In this document: positions 1 through 27,620 of the stretch, piece after piece
Layout of the letters: every line of letters begins with the position of its first letter
Position numbering within the stretch: position 1 is the first letter of the stretch
Translations under genes and position numbers: made by a program
From: Haemonchus contortus
Taxonomy: Eukaryota; Nematoda; Chromadorea; Rhabditida; Trichostrongylidae
Direction: 5' to 3'
Assembly (NCBI GenBank): GCA_000469685.2
Contig: LS997562.1
Location: 16,797,825-16,861,824 of the forward strand
DNA: 64,000 nucleotides
Notes under the pieces: model-generated
What the model was told of the DNA's origin: nothing
The model's database searches: none
Seen by the model: only the letters and a program-made list of their open reading frames with translations

Positions 1-14451
<14,451 letters not shown>

Positions 14452-14947
14452 AAAGGTGGTCTCTTCGGTTTGCGAAACTGCTGATGATTACCAATTTGAC
14501 CTGGATTACCCAATTCTCAAAAGGATTGGTCCTTTTACTTGTTACTGGTCTACCATGACGTTGTTTTTCGAAGCAGACATTGTTTTTGAAGGGACTTTGG
14601 AAGGAGTTCGTTTCGAGCAGTCGAACGAGCACCGCCTTGTTCATAATTTTCTCACTATCTTCTCTGATCACGGTTTCTGAAGCAGCTTGCAATCAATGTT
14701 TGACTACAACTGAAGGTCTTAAAAAGGGAACATTGTGACTGACTGACTGACTAGCTTTTCACAAAGTGACTAATTCGTGAAAAGGACTAAAATTTCACGA
14801 ATTACAGCAGTCATGGCTGTTTGGTTTTTGTTATGCTAAATCCAGAGCAGACACTGATTATATCAACTGGAATGATATTACTGGTGCCTCTCGTTCGTTA
14901 TGAAATTGGAAACTATAGAAATTGAATGGAACCAAAGAGTGAGCCCA

Positions 14948-14953
14948 AATAAA
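14948..14953 (+). promoter_or_regulatory. candidate poly(A) signal AATAAA of the WDR47-like gene
   Basis: First AATAAA on the + strand after the TGA stop at 14449-14451, giving a 3'UTR of about 500 nt. Position is plausible; no transcript evidence available. Confidence 0.4.
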
Positions 14954-14959
14954 AAGACG

Positions 14960-17900
14960 ATGAATCGTCTTTAAACCGATGAGGGAACTGATTTTCTGTC
15001 AGAGCCACCCAGTAGCACATGGTTGTCCAACTGCGCCAATCGGCAGTGTTTTGTTCGAGGGTTCTTCCATAAATACAAAATCAAAACAAGTCTTTCGCAA
15101 TATGGCTGCTACTTTTGTCATCAGAATACCAGTAAGCGTGTTCAGTCAGCAGCGAGTTTTTCTATCTGTTTGGTATGAATACTTCCATTGCTCCCATGTT
15201 CCCCAATGGGGCGTCAAGAAACATTAGAATTGCCAATTTTTCTCGGTGAACACTGCAACTTGTAAGCGGTAATGCTGCCATAAGGCAGGGCACATTGGAC
15301 AGGATTTTGGTCCCATCAAGTTTTGTTCATGTTTCAGTACATTGTACCGTGTGTTAGATCGAGAAATCGTTCAATTTTTATTTCAAAATTCACATAAAAA
15401 ACCATCCATATTGCCAAGAGGAGCCATTATCTCCCACCCCTAACTCCTCGTTTTCAATCTGTCCTACTATTTGACTCCGGCATTTTATAAACTACGAACC
15501 TTACTTGGTTTTGAACTGCTCTGTTGGCCTACATATTTTTATTCTCTTTTGCATTTACAGAATAAGCTTACTGTGTCGTCGTTTGCCTTTCATTTTCAGG
15601 TCTTCTGATTTCGCTAGTCGGTTGTGGTTTTATGATGATTGTACGAGCTATATGTACTTTGCATTACATCGTGTGTTGTTTTTATGTAAAAGCCATTTTT
15701 CCCCAAATTTTTGCTCTCTGTGGAATCTCGGTTTTGTATCCTTGTACTATGGGTATAAGTGTAATTTTGATTTGCAATTGCATGTAAATCCTTTCATTAT
15801 TCTTGAAATGTAGTAGAGGCGGCTTCGAGAAAGTATAGAAACAATGAAATTTGCTATAAACTGAGAATCTATCTAGAGAAGCTAGATTCGGATGGCTTGC
15901 ATGGGGAACAGGTGGGTCCGGCATCTTCTCCCCGAAAACGGCGCCTCGAGTTTAGAGGTTTGAGGTGGTTACCGGTACCCATGAAAAGAGAAGACGGGTT
16001 ATCGCTGTAATAGTCGTTTATGAGAAATTAGGCTTGTTTCAGATAATATTTAGGATCACAAATATCTTGAATTCGTCAAAAAATGTTGGTAACACTTTCT
16101 GACGATTTTCCTAGAAAGGAAGCGAATGTTCGATCAACGAAAGCGGCGATCGCAAGGGTTACTGAACTCTGTAGGTGTTCGTAATTCTGCTGTGTCCATC
16201 AGAAACTACTTAGGATGTTTTTCGGCGTAGAAGAGGAGGTTCATGCTGGCATTCTGTGTAGCCATTTTCATCGTTTTCAAGAACTAGTCAACTGGTGTCG
16301 CGGTTGCTAAAGATGCTTTTTGACAAGCAGTAGAGCAGAAAATATACCACTTTCATACGCTTCAACAGTTACGAGGCCTCTGTGGACAAAAAATGGTGTA
16401 GGTTGACTTGAAATGGGGCCGACAAAGCAAGGAAACCGTTACATAGCTAGTACTATCGACCATTCACCAAATACCTTAGGGCATTGCTGTTGCAGAAAAA
16501 AGCCAGAAACTGCCACGCGAGGCAGTTTTAGTAATTATGGTGACGAACAAATATTGACAAAGCGATACTGCCCGAGGGAAAGGAAAAAGGGTTGGCGGAC
16601 AAGGTCGTCGGCACCGTGGTCAGGATGCTCAAAAAACAAGATTTTGATAGTTGCCGAATGGAGTAAGATTCTACCGAGGAAAAACGACGAGTGAAAGCTC
16701 CCATTTTTGAGGACGGATATGATTCAGTTCACCTCTTGACGACTATTCCCTTCTCTGGACATCTACTATTAGCTCGAGTCTGGTGGTAAGTACTAAGTTC
16801 CTTCTGACAAACGACGGGAGAGACGTCGACTTCCAATCCCTCGGTGAGATCGACTTCGTTGGTCAATTACAGCATGCGCAATAGAAGTACCAATCAGTAC
16901 TAAGCTTCGGGTGCATTTGAAATCTTACGATCGTATCACGCCGTCATCCTTGGGAACTATGATGATTTTCTATCGCAGTGGATGACTTTATGCCACCCTT
17001 GTAAGTGCTGCTCATGCACGCTCCATCTCCCACGAAGCCGATCGATATTCAACGGGCACACATAGAAACTAATTAACTGAATTAGATAAACAAAAAGCAA
17101 AATATATTGCCAGCCGGAAAACTTTCCACCTGAAAGGCTTGCGGAGCCGTGGCTTGCCATTATGCTGGTCAAGTCTAAACAATTGCAGACTTACCGCAGG
17201 ATGGCAAGAACAAGACAAAAGTCGTCTCCGTTATCTTGCTAAAGAAACTGTTCCACAGCGACCTCCTATCCTTAAAAACCGATTACGATGATTTCTGCTC
17301 ACGAATCAGCAGCATCAAAGCTACCAGTGGCAGGGACTTATAAAAACTGTTGAGAACAGGTGATCCTTACTAGATCCTTCCTTTTTCCATATGACAGCGG
17401 AACATCGTACATAGGTTTGTGTTGAAGGATATGATCGCTAAGAGATTGCAGATAACGGATCACTCGAATTTGTAGGATCTGCTTGAACAGAACCTCGCTT
17501 CTCCTCCATCTTCGAAAATTTATTTGTCAGAAGTGACCTCACTTATTATTCGCTTCGAAAAGAGAGCTGAAAAGCGATTCGGGCATCCCTACTCCATAAA
17601 AGAAATAAGAGCTCGGAAGAGACCTAGTGATCATATAACTGAAATGACCAAAGTGGAAGTGCGATACACAAAAGCTGTTGCCGTCTTACGTTCGATTTGT
17701 CGCACAACTTTCTTACCTGATCTACTTCATCAGATACTCTCGCCATACAGGGAGGTTGAAGAGAGATCTGTACCCTTGCATAGCAGAGCGATGCTGCCTT
17801 CCAAACCTGCATGCACAACGATAGCTACCGAAGTTGTAGTAGATGATAAAGAAAGGTGTCTTTCATGGTGATGAAAGAGTGCTGCCCTTATCGTCAGCTT

Positions 17901-18590
17901 TCCCTGGGCTGATCCTGGAACGTGATTTGAAGATTTTGACAGCCGCTTCCTCCTAATATAACTTTGTTTTTTGCATGGGCACAAGGTCAACTAGACGAGC
18001 GAAGAATTCCCGAGTTAATGTATTATGCAAAAGAGTAATTCCATAAATCTCGTGGCTACAACGCCCCTCTCCAAGTTTCTACTGCCCTGCTGACTGCTTT
18101 TCAGAATTGCGTCAGTGAATCAGTTTTCGACACCTTCAGGGTTTTTGGGTGTTTAGTGCCTGTTTTATACTCTAATCTTTGAAACCACACCCATTCTCAA
18201 TCACTCTGGGCGGACTGTTATGTGCACATGGTCCGTGGGTTCCGCCTAAGCAAACGAAGCTCTCCATCCTTCCGAGGTCGGTTGATTGGTACCAGAGTCG
18301 TGTGGAACAGTAAAATCACTGACTTGAACATTGATTGGCCAACGCGGCCACACACGCGTTCATTCCGTCACTAGGGTTCTGAATGAAAGTAGAACACGGG
18401 GCGTAGAACAAGCACACAGATGGGATTGATTGGCGACATAGAATTTATCCTTCATCCTCCATCAGTCGGTTCGCCGAGCTGACGCCGGGCTTCCCTCATT
18501 CTTTGACAAAGTTGTAGTAATCAATTAACTCTCCACTCCATCTTTGCAACAAGTAATATTTTCCTGTATACGAAGTTTGGCACAGGACTA
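14960..18590. other. intergenic stretch without recognisable gene
   Basis: Open frames here (for example 17524-17871 +) lack splice-consistent neighbours or recognisable motifs. The text around 16080-17900 has broken coding-like frames suggesting an old unidentified transposon, but I could not name a family. Nothing else is supported. Confidence 0.4.
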
Positions 18591-18599
18591 GCAGGGCTG

Positions 18600-18853
18600 G
18601 GGGACGTTCGATTCGTGCGATTCTGGATGCTCGCGGCAAATTGCGCGGCGAAGTTCGCGATGATTCAAACAACTCTGGCGCCTATCATTAGGGCACAAAA
18701 TTGAAGTAGAGTACTTAAGTAGGGTCGTACAATCCTACTAGCCTGCTTTACCTCAAATTTATGCCTCAATGATTAACGCTGCAGTCGTCCAAATCGCACC
18801 GAATTTCGCCGCGCAATTTGCTACGCGCACCCAGAATCGCGCGAATCGGCACA
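18600..18853. mobile_element. foldback MITE, copy 2
   Basis: Same arms as the element at 13725-13982 (left gcgattctggatgctcgcgg, right arm with gcgcacccagaatcgcgcga), with scattered substitutions. The centre again contains 'caatcctactag'-type sequence. Confidence 0.75.
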
Positions 18854-18889
18854 CACCCGCAGGGCTGTGCATATGGCATTCAGTGTAGG

Positions 18890-21445
18890 TAAGTGCTGAC
18901 GCCTTTGATTGGAAGAGTTCTTTTGCTCTCCATCTCAAAAATGAGTACCCATTAAAGATTTAGCTATTAGCAACCAAAGCCTTGGACGGTACTCACAGGT
19001 GTTTGAGTGGTGATAACACCATTATCAGATGTCGTCATCCGACCCTTCTCTATACGTAGATCTCATTAGTTGAGAGTTCAGCACACAGGCGGTCGGCTAA
19101 GCTTTGCTGCAAATGATATCGAACGGAGAAGATCCCTCATTGAGTCACACACCTTGCTGTGTAGCGATCGTAAGCTAGTAGCAAGAAATAAACTAAATTT
19201 TCTTCTGCTTATCGTAGTGCTCTAATGGGTCCCTGTTATTGCACCTACCACTCACTTTTTTCACCCTTCTCTAACATCCCATCTTATTGAATAAAATATA
19301 TTGAAGAGTCGATGTTTGATTGCGAATACCAGATCCGTTAAGATTCAATTAGTACATGATTCTTGCTCTCTAAGGCCACACCCTACATCACCTATCAAAA
19401 TGCCAAGGTTCCACGAAGGGGATTACAAACCTAGTGGCTCTAGCCAAACTCTTCGCCAGCCCTTGCCCGCTTCTTAGAGTCCTTGTTACCAACCACCTTC
19501 GGTCCCTTCACATCCCACACCACCTAAGGTGCTCCACTGTGGACCTAATGATGATCCTCGCCTTCCATGGCTCGTATCAGTGTCCAACAATCCTTATCTG
19601 AATATCTACGGTAATTCCCCAAACCACTTCCTATATTGAAGTGCCAAGGCTCTACCGTTAAACACGAAGGAGGCGGAGGTAACGAATACTGCGACTCTCG
19701 GCTACTAATGTAAGGCGCTTTACCAGCTCATTTCACTTATCACCTCTTATCGCACATCAATACACGCCGTCCTGTCGCCTTTACTCATACCAAATTTCAA
19801 CGCTCTAGGTCCACGGCAACATGAGTTATGAATTTGCCGTCGAAAGTTTCTAACGCGCACGCCCCGCCCTCTGTGAACGGAGCCTGGTTCTGCCACCTGC
19901 CATGGGTGTTACTATCCTGTCGCCTGTACTCCCACCAAATTTCAACGTTCTATTTACAGGGGACGGGAGTTATGAATTTAGGGTCAAACACACACACATA
20001 CACACATACACATACACACACATGCACATATACATACACACACACACACAAACACACCGACAGACCAGCGGCACACTTAGCGAATTGTATTGACAACAGT
20101 CGGGCCACCCGGCTAACGCCGGGCTTCCCTCCTTCTTATAGGCTCGCCCGGCTAAGCCGGGCGCTCCTCCTTTCTGTGAAAAATTTGCTATGCGTGAATA
20201 ACACTTCGGATTTCTCTTTTTCTTTGAAAGCTCTACACCCTCAGTATTAGCTCCGAATTGGAAGCGATTTTTTCTGTAAACCATCTTCGCTGTGTCCGAG
20301 TAGAACATCGTATTATATCACAAAGGGGATAATTCAGAGAAAAAAAGTATTCAGAGACTTCATCGCGGCTGAGGCTACTATGTTAGCTAGCATCAATGTT
20401 CATCATCAGTTATGAATTTGCGGTCGAAACCCCTGTCGCACACGCCTAGCCCCCTGTGCACGGAGTCCGGTCCCGCCACCACCGTGCGTGTTCACAGCTC
20501 TCGCCGGGCTCTCCTCCTTCTTGGGGCAAAGGGACTTCGCCCAAAAAACATCGAATTGATTAAATTCTTCCTCCTTTTTCCCAGGTTATTCCGCTGTTTC
20601 GCTGAGCGAGAGTATAGACTATCAAATGCCTTCAAAAATGCACCTTCTTTTCTCCATGGATACATCATTAAATGTGAATCCAACATTATTAGCGGTCGGA
20701 TAAGATTTGCTAAGAATGATATCAAAGCAAAGAGAAACCGTGATCTTTTACTTAATCGCAAACTCTGCTGGCTAGCGGTCGTAATCTAATAACAAGTGAA
20801 CCAAATTTATCTCCTTATAATCACACCACACACCCTTCTTGTCGAATGAAACATATCAAAAAGTCAAAGCTAGATCGTAAATAACAAAGGCGCTAGGATT
20901 TAATTGGTGAGTGAATCTTCTTCTCTAAGGCCTCTTCTACGGTCAGTGTTCCCATCCTGCCTCCTTCTATTGACTTTGCTCTCCAAGTCCACGGGATGAG
21001 GAGTTATGAATTTCCACTCATTTATTTCGCGGAAACTCCATCCCTCGGGGGCGGAGTCTAGCCCTACTACTCACCATAAGTGTTCCCATACTGCCGCCTG
21101 CCGCCTACCAAGTTGAACGCCCTGGAGCCAAACTGAAAAATCTTGGCGCATACCTCACCTTTTATGAGCGGGGTCCGGTCCTCCCACCTACGATAAATGT
21201 CCCCATCTTGCCGCCTGTACTCCCGCCAAGTTTGAATATCCTGGGGCCAAATTGACTATTTCGGCGCAAAACCCCGCCCCTGTGCAAAAGGTGTTCCCAT
21301 CCTGCCTCCCCTACTCCTACCAACTTTGAACGCTTTAGGTCCATGGGGACAGGACTTATGAATTTCCGGTCAGACACACACACCGACACACACACACACA
21401 CACACACACCGACACACCAACAGACACACTTAGCGAATTATATAA
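18890..21445 (+). repeat. tandem/dispersed repeat block with AC microsatellites and GC hairpin modules
   Basis: Two related copies of one repeat lie here (roughly 18900-20090 and 20410-21445). Shared words include 'gcggtcgtaatctaataaca', 'tttgcggtcgaaa' and 'ccacggggacag.agttatgaatt'. Each ends in an (AC)n tract (19988-20056; 21375-21412) followed by 'cttagcgaatt.tat'. A GC-rich module at 20100-20175 has two potential hairpins (cccggctaacgccggg and cgcccggctaagccgggcg). The same family recurs at 27340-27515/29085-29700 and 60720-61420. Open frames spanning the AC tracts are not genes. Confidence 0.7.
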
Positions 21446-22506
21446 AGTAGGATAGTAGGATCCTAAAAAGCACGAAACGGCTTGTCAATACAGCCGTTCC
21501 CTTTATCACCAAATTCCGTATAACAGTGATCGTTTTTATTATCCGAACATAATAAACAGGGGGTCTCTGTATTTTAAGTAATGTGATGAACTACAGCGGC
21601 TCTTCTCAGGATGAGTTCGTTTCTTATTCTTATTTCTCTTGTGTTCTCTTAGATTTTACCTCTTTCGGTATCGCAAATTGTAAAGATGCGCCATACTCTT
21701 GGCTCTTCCTTTCCAGCACTAAGGAAAGCCCTGTATCTGGCGAGGAATCATTACTTTTTTCAAATACTCCTCAATCCTAAATAGTTCTCAGGCTCAGGTA
21801 CATGTCATTGTTACCGTTACAGTCACAGTTGCAGGGTGTAATGACAACGGCTTCATTTCCTCCAAACCTCAGCCAGAACAACGAACTGGTCGAAAACGCT
21901 TTCAATGAGACGGTTCTTACATGGGCAAGTACTCCATAGCGTGTATTGTCCCTGAACTGGTTTCCGTCAGCCAGTTCATTGCCCATTCATTCATTGGCAG
22001 TCTCTGTGCGTGTTGTGCATAAGTTCTTTACAAGAACTGCTAATGATATTTTTGAGTGATTAAGCTTTGGCAAATTCCTATTCGTGTGCGTTAAGGTAGA
22101 TAGTGCTCTTGGAGGTTCCGATTTTTTTCGAATTCTCTCTATTATAATCCGATCATTTTTTTCGACCTCTTAACCTCATAAACACAAACACCAGTCGGAT
22201 CGCCCGGCTTGAGATGAACCTCCCTCATTCATGTTAAAATGTTGATATGGAAGCAGTCATATTCAACAGAAGGCGCACACGTTCATCGCTTACGTGGTTC
22301 AATCGGTTGCCTCTGGTCGTGACATTTACCGTCCTTTCGGTACTCAATTCTACCCTTTATTGATTCTACTAAGCGGCGTTTCCGCAACTCGACAATGAAT
22401 GGTGGCTTCCGAGCTCGTTGGTTGGTGATAGCAATATCAGAATCTTCTGTGCGTATATACTTTATGGATATGGAACTCTCCTGTCGGGATGAGCATACTA
22501 TAGAAT

Positions 22507-22552
22507 AGTATATGTATATATGTACATATATGTATATACATATATATTTCCT
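22507..22552. repeat. AT-rich imperfect palindrome / TA-ATAT microsatellite
   Basis: About 46 bp of alternating tatatgta / tacatata words, self-complementary around tgtacata. No adjoining gene. Confidence 0.6.
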
Positions 22553-23510
22553 TCATTCATTATTGATTAGTTGCACGACACGCAGTTTTTTGAGAATTTC
22601 TGGCCTGAGGATTTCTCATTGATTTCGTGGAAGCAGCAACTGTGCTGTGTTTTGAAGGCAGGCTTTCCTTCCCAGTATTTACCATAGCCACTAGACGATT
22701 GGCCTGCGGTCACTAGGATTCATAGGCCAATGCAGCTAAGGAATGAATTCGCGACATCTCCCCTGCACCATCCTTAACCTTCTTCCTTTCGTGAGCAGGT
22801 GCTCCGGAGACTTCAGAGCCGACTCTGAGCAGCATCATAGAAAACGTCCTTCATGGATCTGTTCTGCATGCAACTAGGGTACGACATTTACTCTTCCTGT
22901 CGAACTTCCTTTCGTCACAAGTCGTGTGAATTTCTCGAAACCCAGCTGGATACAACTCACTAATGGAAAGTACATTTGTATTAACGGTGGGATCTGGAAA
23001 TTCGATGCATGATTGGAGACGTGAAGTTTTGTATTAAATCGATGGCAGAAGGTGAAACCATTTGTAAATAAGAGCCAACACCATTAAAGGATGCCAGACT
23101 TAGTTTTGTTTCTTCCACTTCGTGCTTCTAAGATTACTCTTCAGCGGACAAAATAAGGAACGGAGCCACCTAATCCAGTACCAATCGCTTTCCCAACCTT
23201 CACCCTTCCTACTACTCGACGGAACTCACTTTCTGTCCAGAAAGCGTTCTGCCAGCTGTAGCTCCTAGCTGAGTCCTGTTCTCATGGTAGAACTCTTCGA
23301 CTAGGAACGTGCTGAAAGTTCCTCACACCTGCGCTTGACCTCAGTTATGTTTCTCAGAGAGACACCCTCACTGGCTTTATGATCTTCACTGCCTTGTGTA
23401 GCCTGATTCCGAGCTTTGCCAACCTGAAGACGAACTTCTCGGCCATCGAGCTTCAGGTACAAAAAGTTCAATTCTGTATCCTTCGCCTTCTTTGCAGCAG
23501 GGTCGGTATG

Positions 23511-23580
23511 GCAGGGATAGCCGAGTGGCTGAGAATGTAGGTTCGGTAAGCACTCAAAGAATCGTCACTTCTATCCCTGT
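23511..23580 (+). other. tRNA-like sequence (pseudo-tRNA or SINE head)
   Basis: Begins gcagggaTAGCCGAGTGGCT, with a perfect A-box-like TAGCCGAGTGG, and ends tccctgt, which can pair with the start as a 7-bp acceptor stem with one wobble. The T-arm/B-box (GGTTCRANTCC) is missing where expected, so it is not a functional tRNA gene. Confidence 0.35.
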
Positions 23581-23799
23581 CGATTGAAAAAAGAACTATG
23601 CTATGCGATAAGAGAAAATGGTGTCGGTGTAGTCATTCCAAGTTGACAGAACTGATGGAGAAACCCTGTGACAGCAAAAATGTATGAAGTCCTCGGAGAA
23701 ATCAGTATAAAAGCTAGGGCGTCCATCCCAAGAGGCGACACACCACCGCCCGAACTCTGTAAAAAGTATGAAAGGGCCCACAGAGAGTGAAGGTCTTGG

Positions 23800-24830
23800 C
23801 CAAAAAAATTATTTAGAATTGGGACTATGAATGCTGGACTACTGAATGGAAGGTCTCGAAACGCCAATACATCCATGTTCTATGACTCCACGCGAAACGC
23901 TGCTAAGGAGCAAAGTAGAAGAGATTGGGGAAGAAAAGGACACTAAGTGTAATGAAATGGTTGGTCTCAGTTTCTGGACAGTACTTTAAAGTTCCTTCGC
24001 TCTACCGTCAACAGGATCAATGGTCGCCTGAGTGGAGACAGGAAGAGTTTTTTGAGCCTCGGCGATACTATCAAATTAGTTCTATAAAAGGTCTTCTTCA
24101 ACTTAGCAGATAATCTGAACGACCCCTTTGGCAGTGAACGGATAGGCGCAGAAAGGGTCACGGAGATAGAGAAGTGGGAATCAGAAACGAGAAAGGAGGG
24201 AAACTTCAAGACATGGCCTTCTTCTTCTCAGCATGAAGGATGACTTTGAACATAAGCAATTGCAGTCAAGGGAAACAAAGGTAATTTGAGCATGCGCTCG
24301 TGTGAAGATTGCCCCCAAATGAGTTAAGATCATCTAGTACCTGCGAGGCGAAGAATCGGCTCTTCAGCAGAAGAGCTCTTAGCTGACAGAACTATCGAGC
24401 TTCCCTAAGAACAGGAATGAAAACGGAGCGAAGAATCCGGTGGTGGAATCTGCACCAAGCCGGAAAGGTCCATCTCAAGCGAATGAATTTAAAGGCTGCC
24501 CCTCCGGATCTACAATTACCACAAACATGGAACGGCGCAGTGAAGGCATCCTGCAGTATTAAAAAGAAGCACTGGTTCAGATACGTGGTGAATTCAAAGG
24601 CCACAAGGCAGCATGGTTCTGGAACGATAAAGTCCAAGGAACCAGGAGAAAGGCGCGAGCTCTAGATGACCGCGCCTTCTAAAAATGTCGCAAGACCAGG
24701 GTGGCCATGGCGAAGGTTCAGAATTCGAAAACAGAGGCTTTGTATAGGCAGCTCGATGGTCGAAATGGAGATAAGTTTGCCTCTAACTGAACGAAGCCGA
24801 AGCCCGTCTTTGGGTTCCTCGAAATCGGAA
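23800..24830 (+). pseudogene. decayed RTE-type non-LTR retrotransposon fragment (endonuclease region)
   Basis: Frameshifted words of the RTE apurinic endonuclease N-terminus are legible: RIGTMNAGLLNGRSRNAN near 23815-23870, STVNRINGRLSGDRK near 24000-24045, NLNDPFGSERIGAERV near 24113-24160, and later ALYRQLDGRNGDK near 24735-24775, in the expected order for an RTE ORF. Stops and frame changes throughout; no reverse transcriptase core found. Assigned from remembered family patterns, so the clade is less certain than the class. Confidence 0.6.
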
Positions 24831-24834
24831 TAGT

Positions 24835-25975
24835 AAAGTCAGTGAAAATAGCGAGTTTGAAATCTTGAGGAACCCCACCCAAGCTAAGAGTAGAAGCAAC
24901 TAATTGGGTTTATGAATGAGAGATACAACGTGAAAGTAGCTTTCAAAGAGTGACGGCTGCGGCACAATCGCACAATGGTCAGAAGTGAGGTCTTTGGTAA
25001 CATAGGGAGCGCGAAAGTATGAAAAGAGAATGTTCCGGATGAAAATAACTATGGTTTTCTTGTGGAGGCTTTCTCGGTCCATATACAGCGGTTTCAGCTC
25101 CACTCCTTCGCAGGCACTCGAGCGCAAGCAACGACGGTGGGAGATGATCCACGATTGCAAACGACCTACTCAGGTTGCCAATCTGTCGTACGAATCGATG
25201 TTGACGGCAAAGTGCCTGTGACGAGGAGACCTTCAACGGCCACGCCTCTACTGTCGCATGCCCAAAGAAACGTTCTTCTCTATTCTCGAATGGAGTGCAG
25301 CAGGCAGTGCCTTCGCATCTTGATCAGTCCGATGGCATCGTACTTCATGTTCCGAGCTTCCATCACCAGGCCTCCGATACAAACTTTCTCTGCATGGGTT
25401 CCTGCGCTGAAAAAAACCATTGTCGTTCTCCCTTCAAGTATCGTGTTATGTTCCTTAGATTTTGGCAGGCGGTCCTTTCGAACGTCTCTGCATTGGGAGC
25501 TCTCTCATTTCCATTGTGAGGAGGCTCATTCATTATGTATTACTGTTTTTGGGAGATCGGTACCCACGAGCGGCTTTCCAGGCTCTAACGGGAGAGCTGG
25601 GTACACTCCAGATGGCTAGCCAAGCTACCCCGGAGTGGACATGGCACTTGCTTGTTGGAGTCGACTACAGATTGCCTTTCAAAAACTTCGCATTCACTCA
25701 AGTGTAGACCCTTGGTTACACTGCACTGGAGTGGCTGGGAAGTACAGGATACTGAATGCACCCTAGACGTTTCACACGATCATGCATAGGTACACTTGAG
25801 GTCTCTGACGCCGCTAACTTTTGATCAGCAATTTACTAGCCTACCCGCCACTCGCGCCGCATAGCTTCATCTCTAAAGGCTAAAATCATCTTGGTGAAAG
25901 GGAACTCTCAGTGAATGAGATTTACCGATTGTAAGCCCCAAACCATCATAGTTCAGGATTTTCACCTTTGTTTTT
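24835..25975. other. stretch without confident gene
   Basis: Holds a 185-codon + strand open frame (25062-25619) and overlapping frames in other phases. None has recognisable motifs or splice-consistent partners. It may contain the missing 5' exons of the membrane-protein gene that starts by 25979, but I could not place them. Confidence 0.35.
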
Positions 25976-25978
25976 TAG

Positions 25979-26967
25979 TTGTTAGCCTCCATTCGTTATA
26001 CTGGCCCCTGGTTATGGGTGTTGGGAATCAAGAGAGCAAAGAGCGGAGAACTCATGAATAATTTGATATCTATTGGTTTTCTCACACCAAATGTTCTTAA
26101 CGCATAATATTTGAAGGTATGGTGATGATGCTCGCAGCGATGGCTCTACAATTACATTCATCGTATTAGGGGGACCAGCGATTGGGATTATCATTGTCAC
26201 ACTTATGCTGTTTGCTGCTTACTGTTTCGAGAAAAATAGAAGGGATAAAAAAATGCAACTTTACATCAAAGAACTTGTGGAAGAATTGGGAGACGATGTT
26301 GAAGCAAATCAAGTAAGTGTGTCTACTCCCACGAGGAACTCATCCGAGCATTCCTTGATTGCTAAGTCCTAATTTTCCAGATAAGAAACGAATTACACAT
26401 GACAAAGGATGGAAAAAAGGTAACAGTTATGCATCAGTCATCAGTTCCAAATATACTCTAGTGCACTTGCGACATAACAAATTTCAGGAGTCCATCAAAG
26501 CTAAATTTAAAAGTTGGTTGGGTATGAAACAGAAGCTGGGTTCAAAAGAAGGAACAAAATCGGGTTCAAAAGAAGGAACAAAATCGGGTTCAAAAGAAGC
26601 GACTAAATCGGGTTCGAAGGAAGCGACAAAATCGGGTTCGAAAGAAGGGATAAAGCAGTCAAAGTCTAAAGAGAAAGTGCTGAGCTTTTTGAACATTATA
26701 TCAAATTCAAAAGAACAAACTTCAAAATCCAAAACCGTACATTCAACTTCAAAAGGATCGGCGACACAAAAGAAGTCGGGATCAAAAGAGCAATCCTCGT
26801 CATCGACAGCAGCTACGACTTTGACAGGATCAACTTCTTATTCTAAAGAATCAAGAGCGAAAAAGTTAAAAAAGCCCATAAATGGAAAGAATTCGAAGCC
26901 TTTCAATCAAATGCAAAGAGGAGGAAAAAATTGGAAAGACTTAGTTGCAGGGAAAAAACCAAAATAG
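25979..26967 (+). CDS. small single-pass membrane protein with GSKE(G/A)TKS repeats (5' end not found)
   Basis: Four phase-consistent exons: 25979-26010 (LLASIRYTGPW, least certain), 26117-26312, 26381-26419 and 26488-26967, with introns of 106, 68 and 68 bp. Exon 2 gives an ectodomain tail YGDDARSDGSTI, then one membrane segment (FIVLGGPAIGIIIVTLMLFA), then a charged juxtamembrane region (CFEKNRRDKK, ELVEELGDDVEANQ). The last exon encodes a Lys/Ser-rich cytoplasmic tail with five 8-residue repeats GSKE(G/A)TKS at 26538-26657, a 24-bp DNA minisatellite in coding sequence, then further GSKEQ/SKSKE motifs and stop. AATAAA at 27033. No family recognised. Topology (N out, basic tail in) is predicted from charge. 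An N-terminal signal peptide is expected upstream but was not located. Confidence 0.7.
26538..26657 (+). repeat. 24-bp coding minisatellite, five units
   Basis: Five tandem units of ggttc(a/g)aa(a/g)gaag.. encode GSKEGTKS, GSKEGTKS, GSKEATKS, GSKEATKS, GSKEGIKQ. All are in frame and multiples of 24, so copy-number change would preserve the protein frame. Confidence 0.85.
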
Positions 26968-27032
26968 TCGATGAGCACTAGCAAAAGAACTATGACGTAC
27001 AATTCACATTGATCTACAGAACAAATCGTTTA

Positions 27033-27038
27033 AATAAA
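27033..27038 (+). promoter_or_regulatory. candidate poly(A) signal of the membrane-protein gene
   Basis: AATAAA 66 nt after the stop codon at 26965-26967, the spacing expected for a nematode 3' end. Confidence 0.5.
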
Positions 27039-27620
27039 CTGTTTTCACTTTTGCTTATTCTAAAACATTGGTACTGCTGACGGCCAACTGCTGACGTGAT
27101 ATTCTCGCGGTCACTCAGATTCCGTTCTTTTTTCTTCACCACTCGTACCCGCACACCATTATACGTTGAACTCTCAGTGCACCAACCATGTCGGACTATT
27201 TACTGTGGAGGCCAGTTCTTCCTCCTTCTTAGGGCTAGTGTCACTTTTCTTAGAACGAAATCGGTAAAGACTCTGACACAGGATCTAGAAGGAGGAAGCT
27301 TGGCATAAAGAAGGCAGAACAACTGGTACTCAGCAGATGCCGATGCTTACAACTGTGATTAGAAATCTGGATCAGATTCCCTTCATATCAAAAGTAATCA
27401 CTAATTGAAGATTAAGCTGTTAGCCAGCCAAAACATTGAATGGTACTCACAAATGCTCTCGAGTGGTAATAACGCCATTGAAGATATATCAACGGAATGT
27501 CTTCTCTCTGCGAATATATCATTGACTTCCACGTACGGCTTTCTATGAACCTCGGCATACTTGTTCTGTTACTGAGTTGTTTTGTTTAACTCTTCACGAG
27601 GTTGGTATTCAAGCTTTATT

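Noticed and set aside
15505..15813. 102-codon hydrophobic + ORF as a membrane protein
   Set aside because: Phe/Leu/Cys-rich translation of AT-rich DNA with no splice sites or conserved motif; shadow frames equally long.
19828..20308. ORFs over 100 codons spanning (AC)n tracts
   Set aside because: Low-complexity Thr/His or Val/Cys runs from a microsatellite; no splice or homology support.
23511..23580. Functional tRNA gene
   Set aside because: A-box and acceptor stem are fair but the T-arm/B-box is missing; kept only as a tRNA-like feature.
25062..25619. 185-codon + strand ORF as a gene
   Set aside because: Several long overlapping frames in the same place, no motif, no splice-consistent neighbours; may be chance or old transposon.
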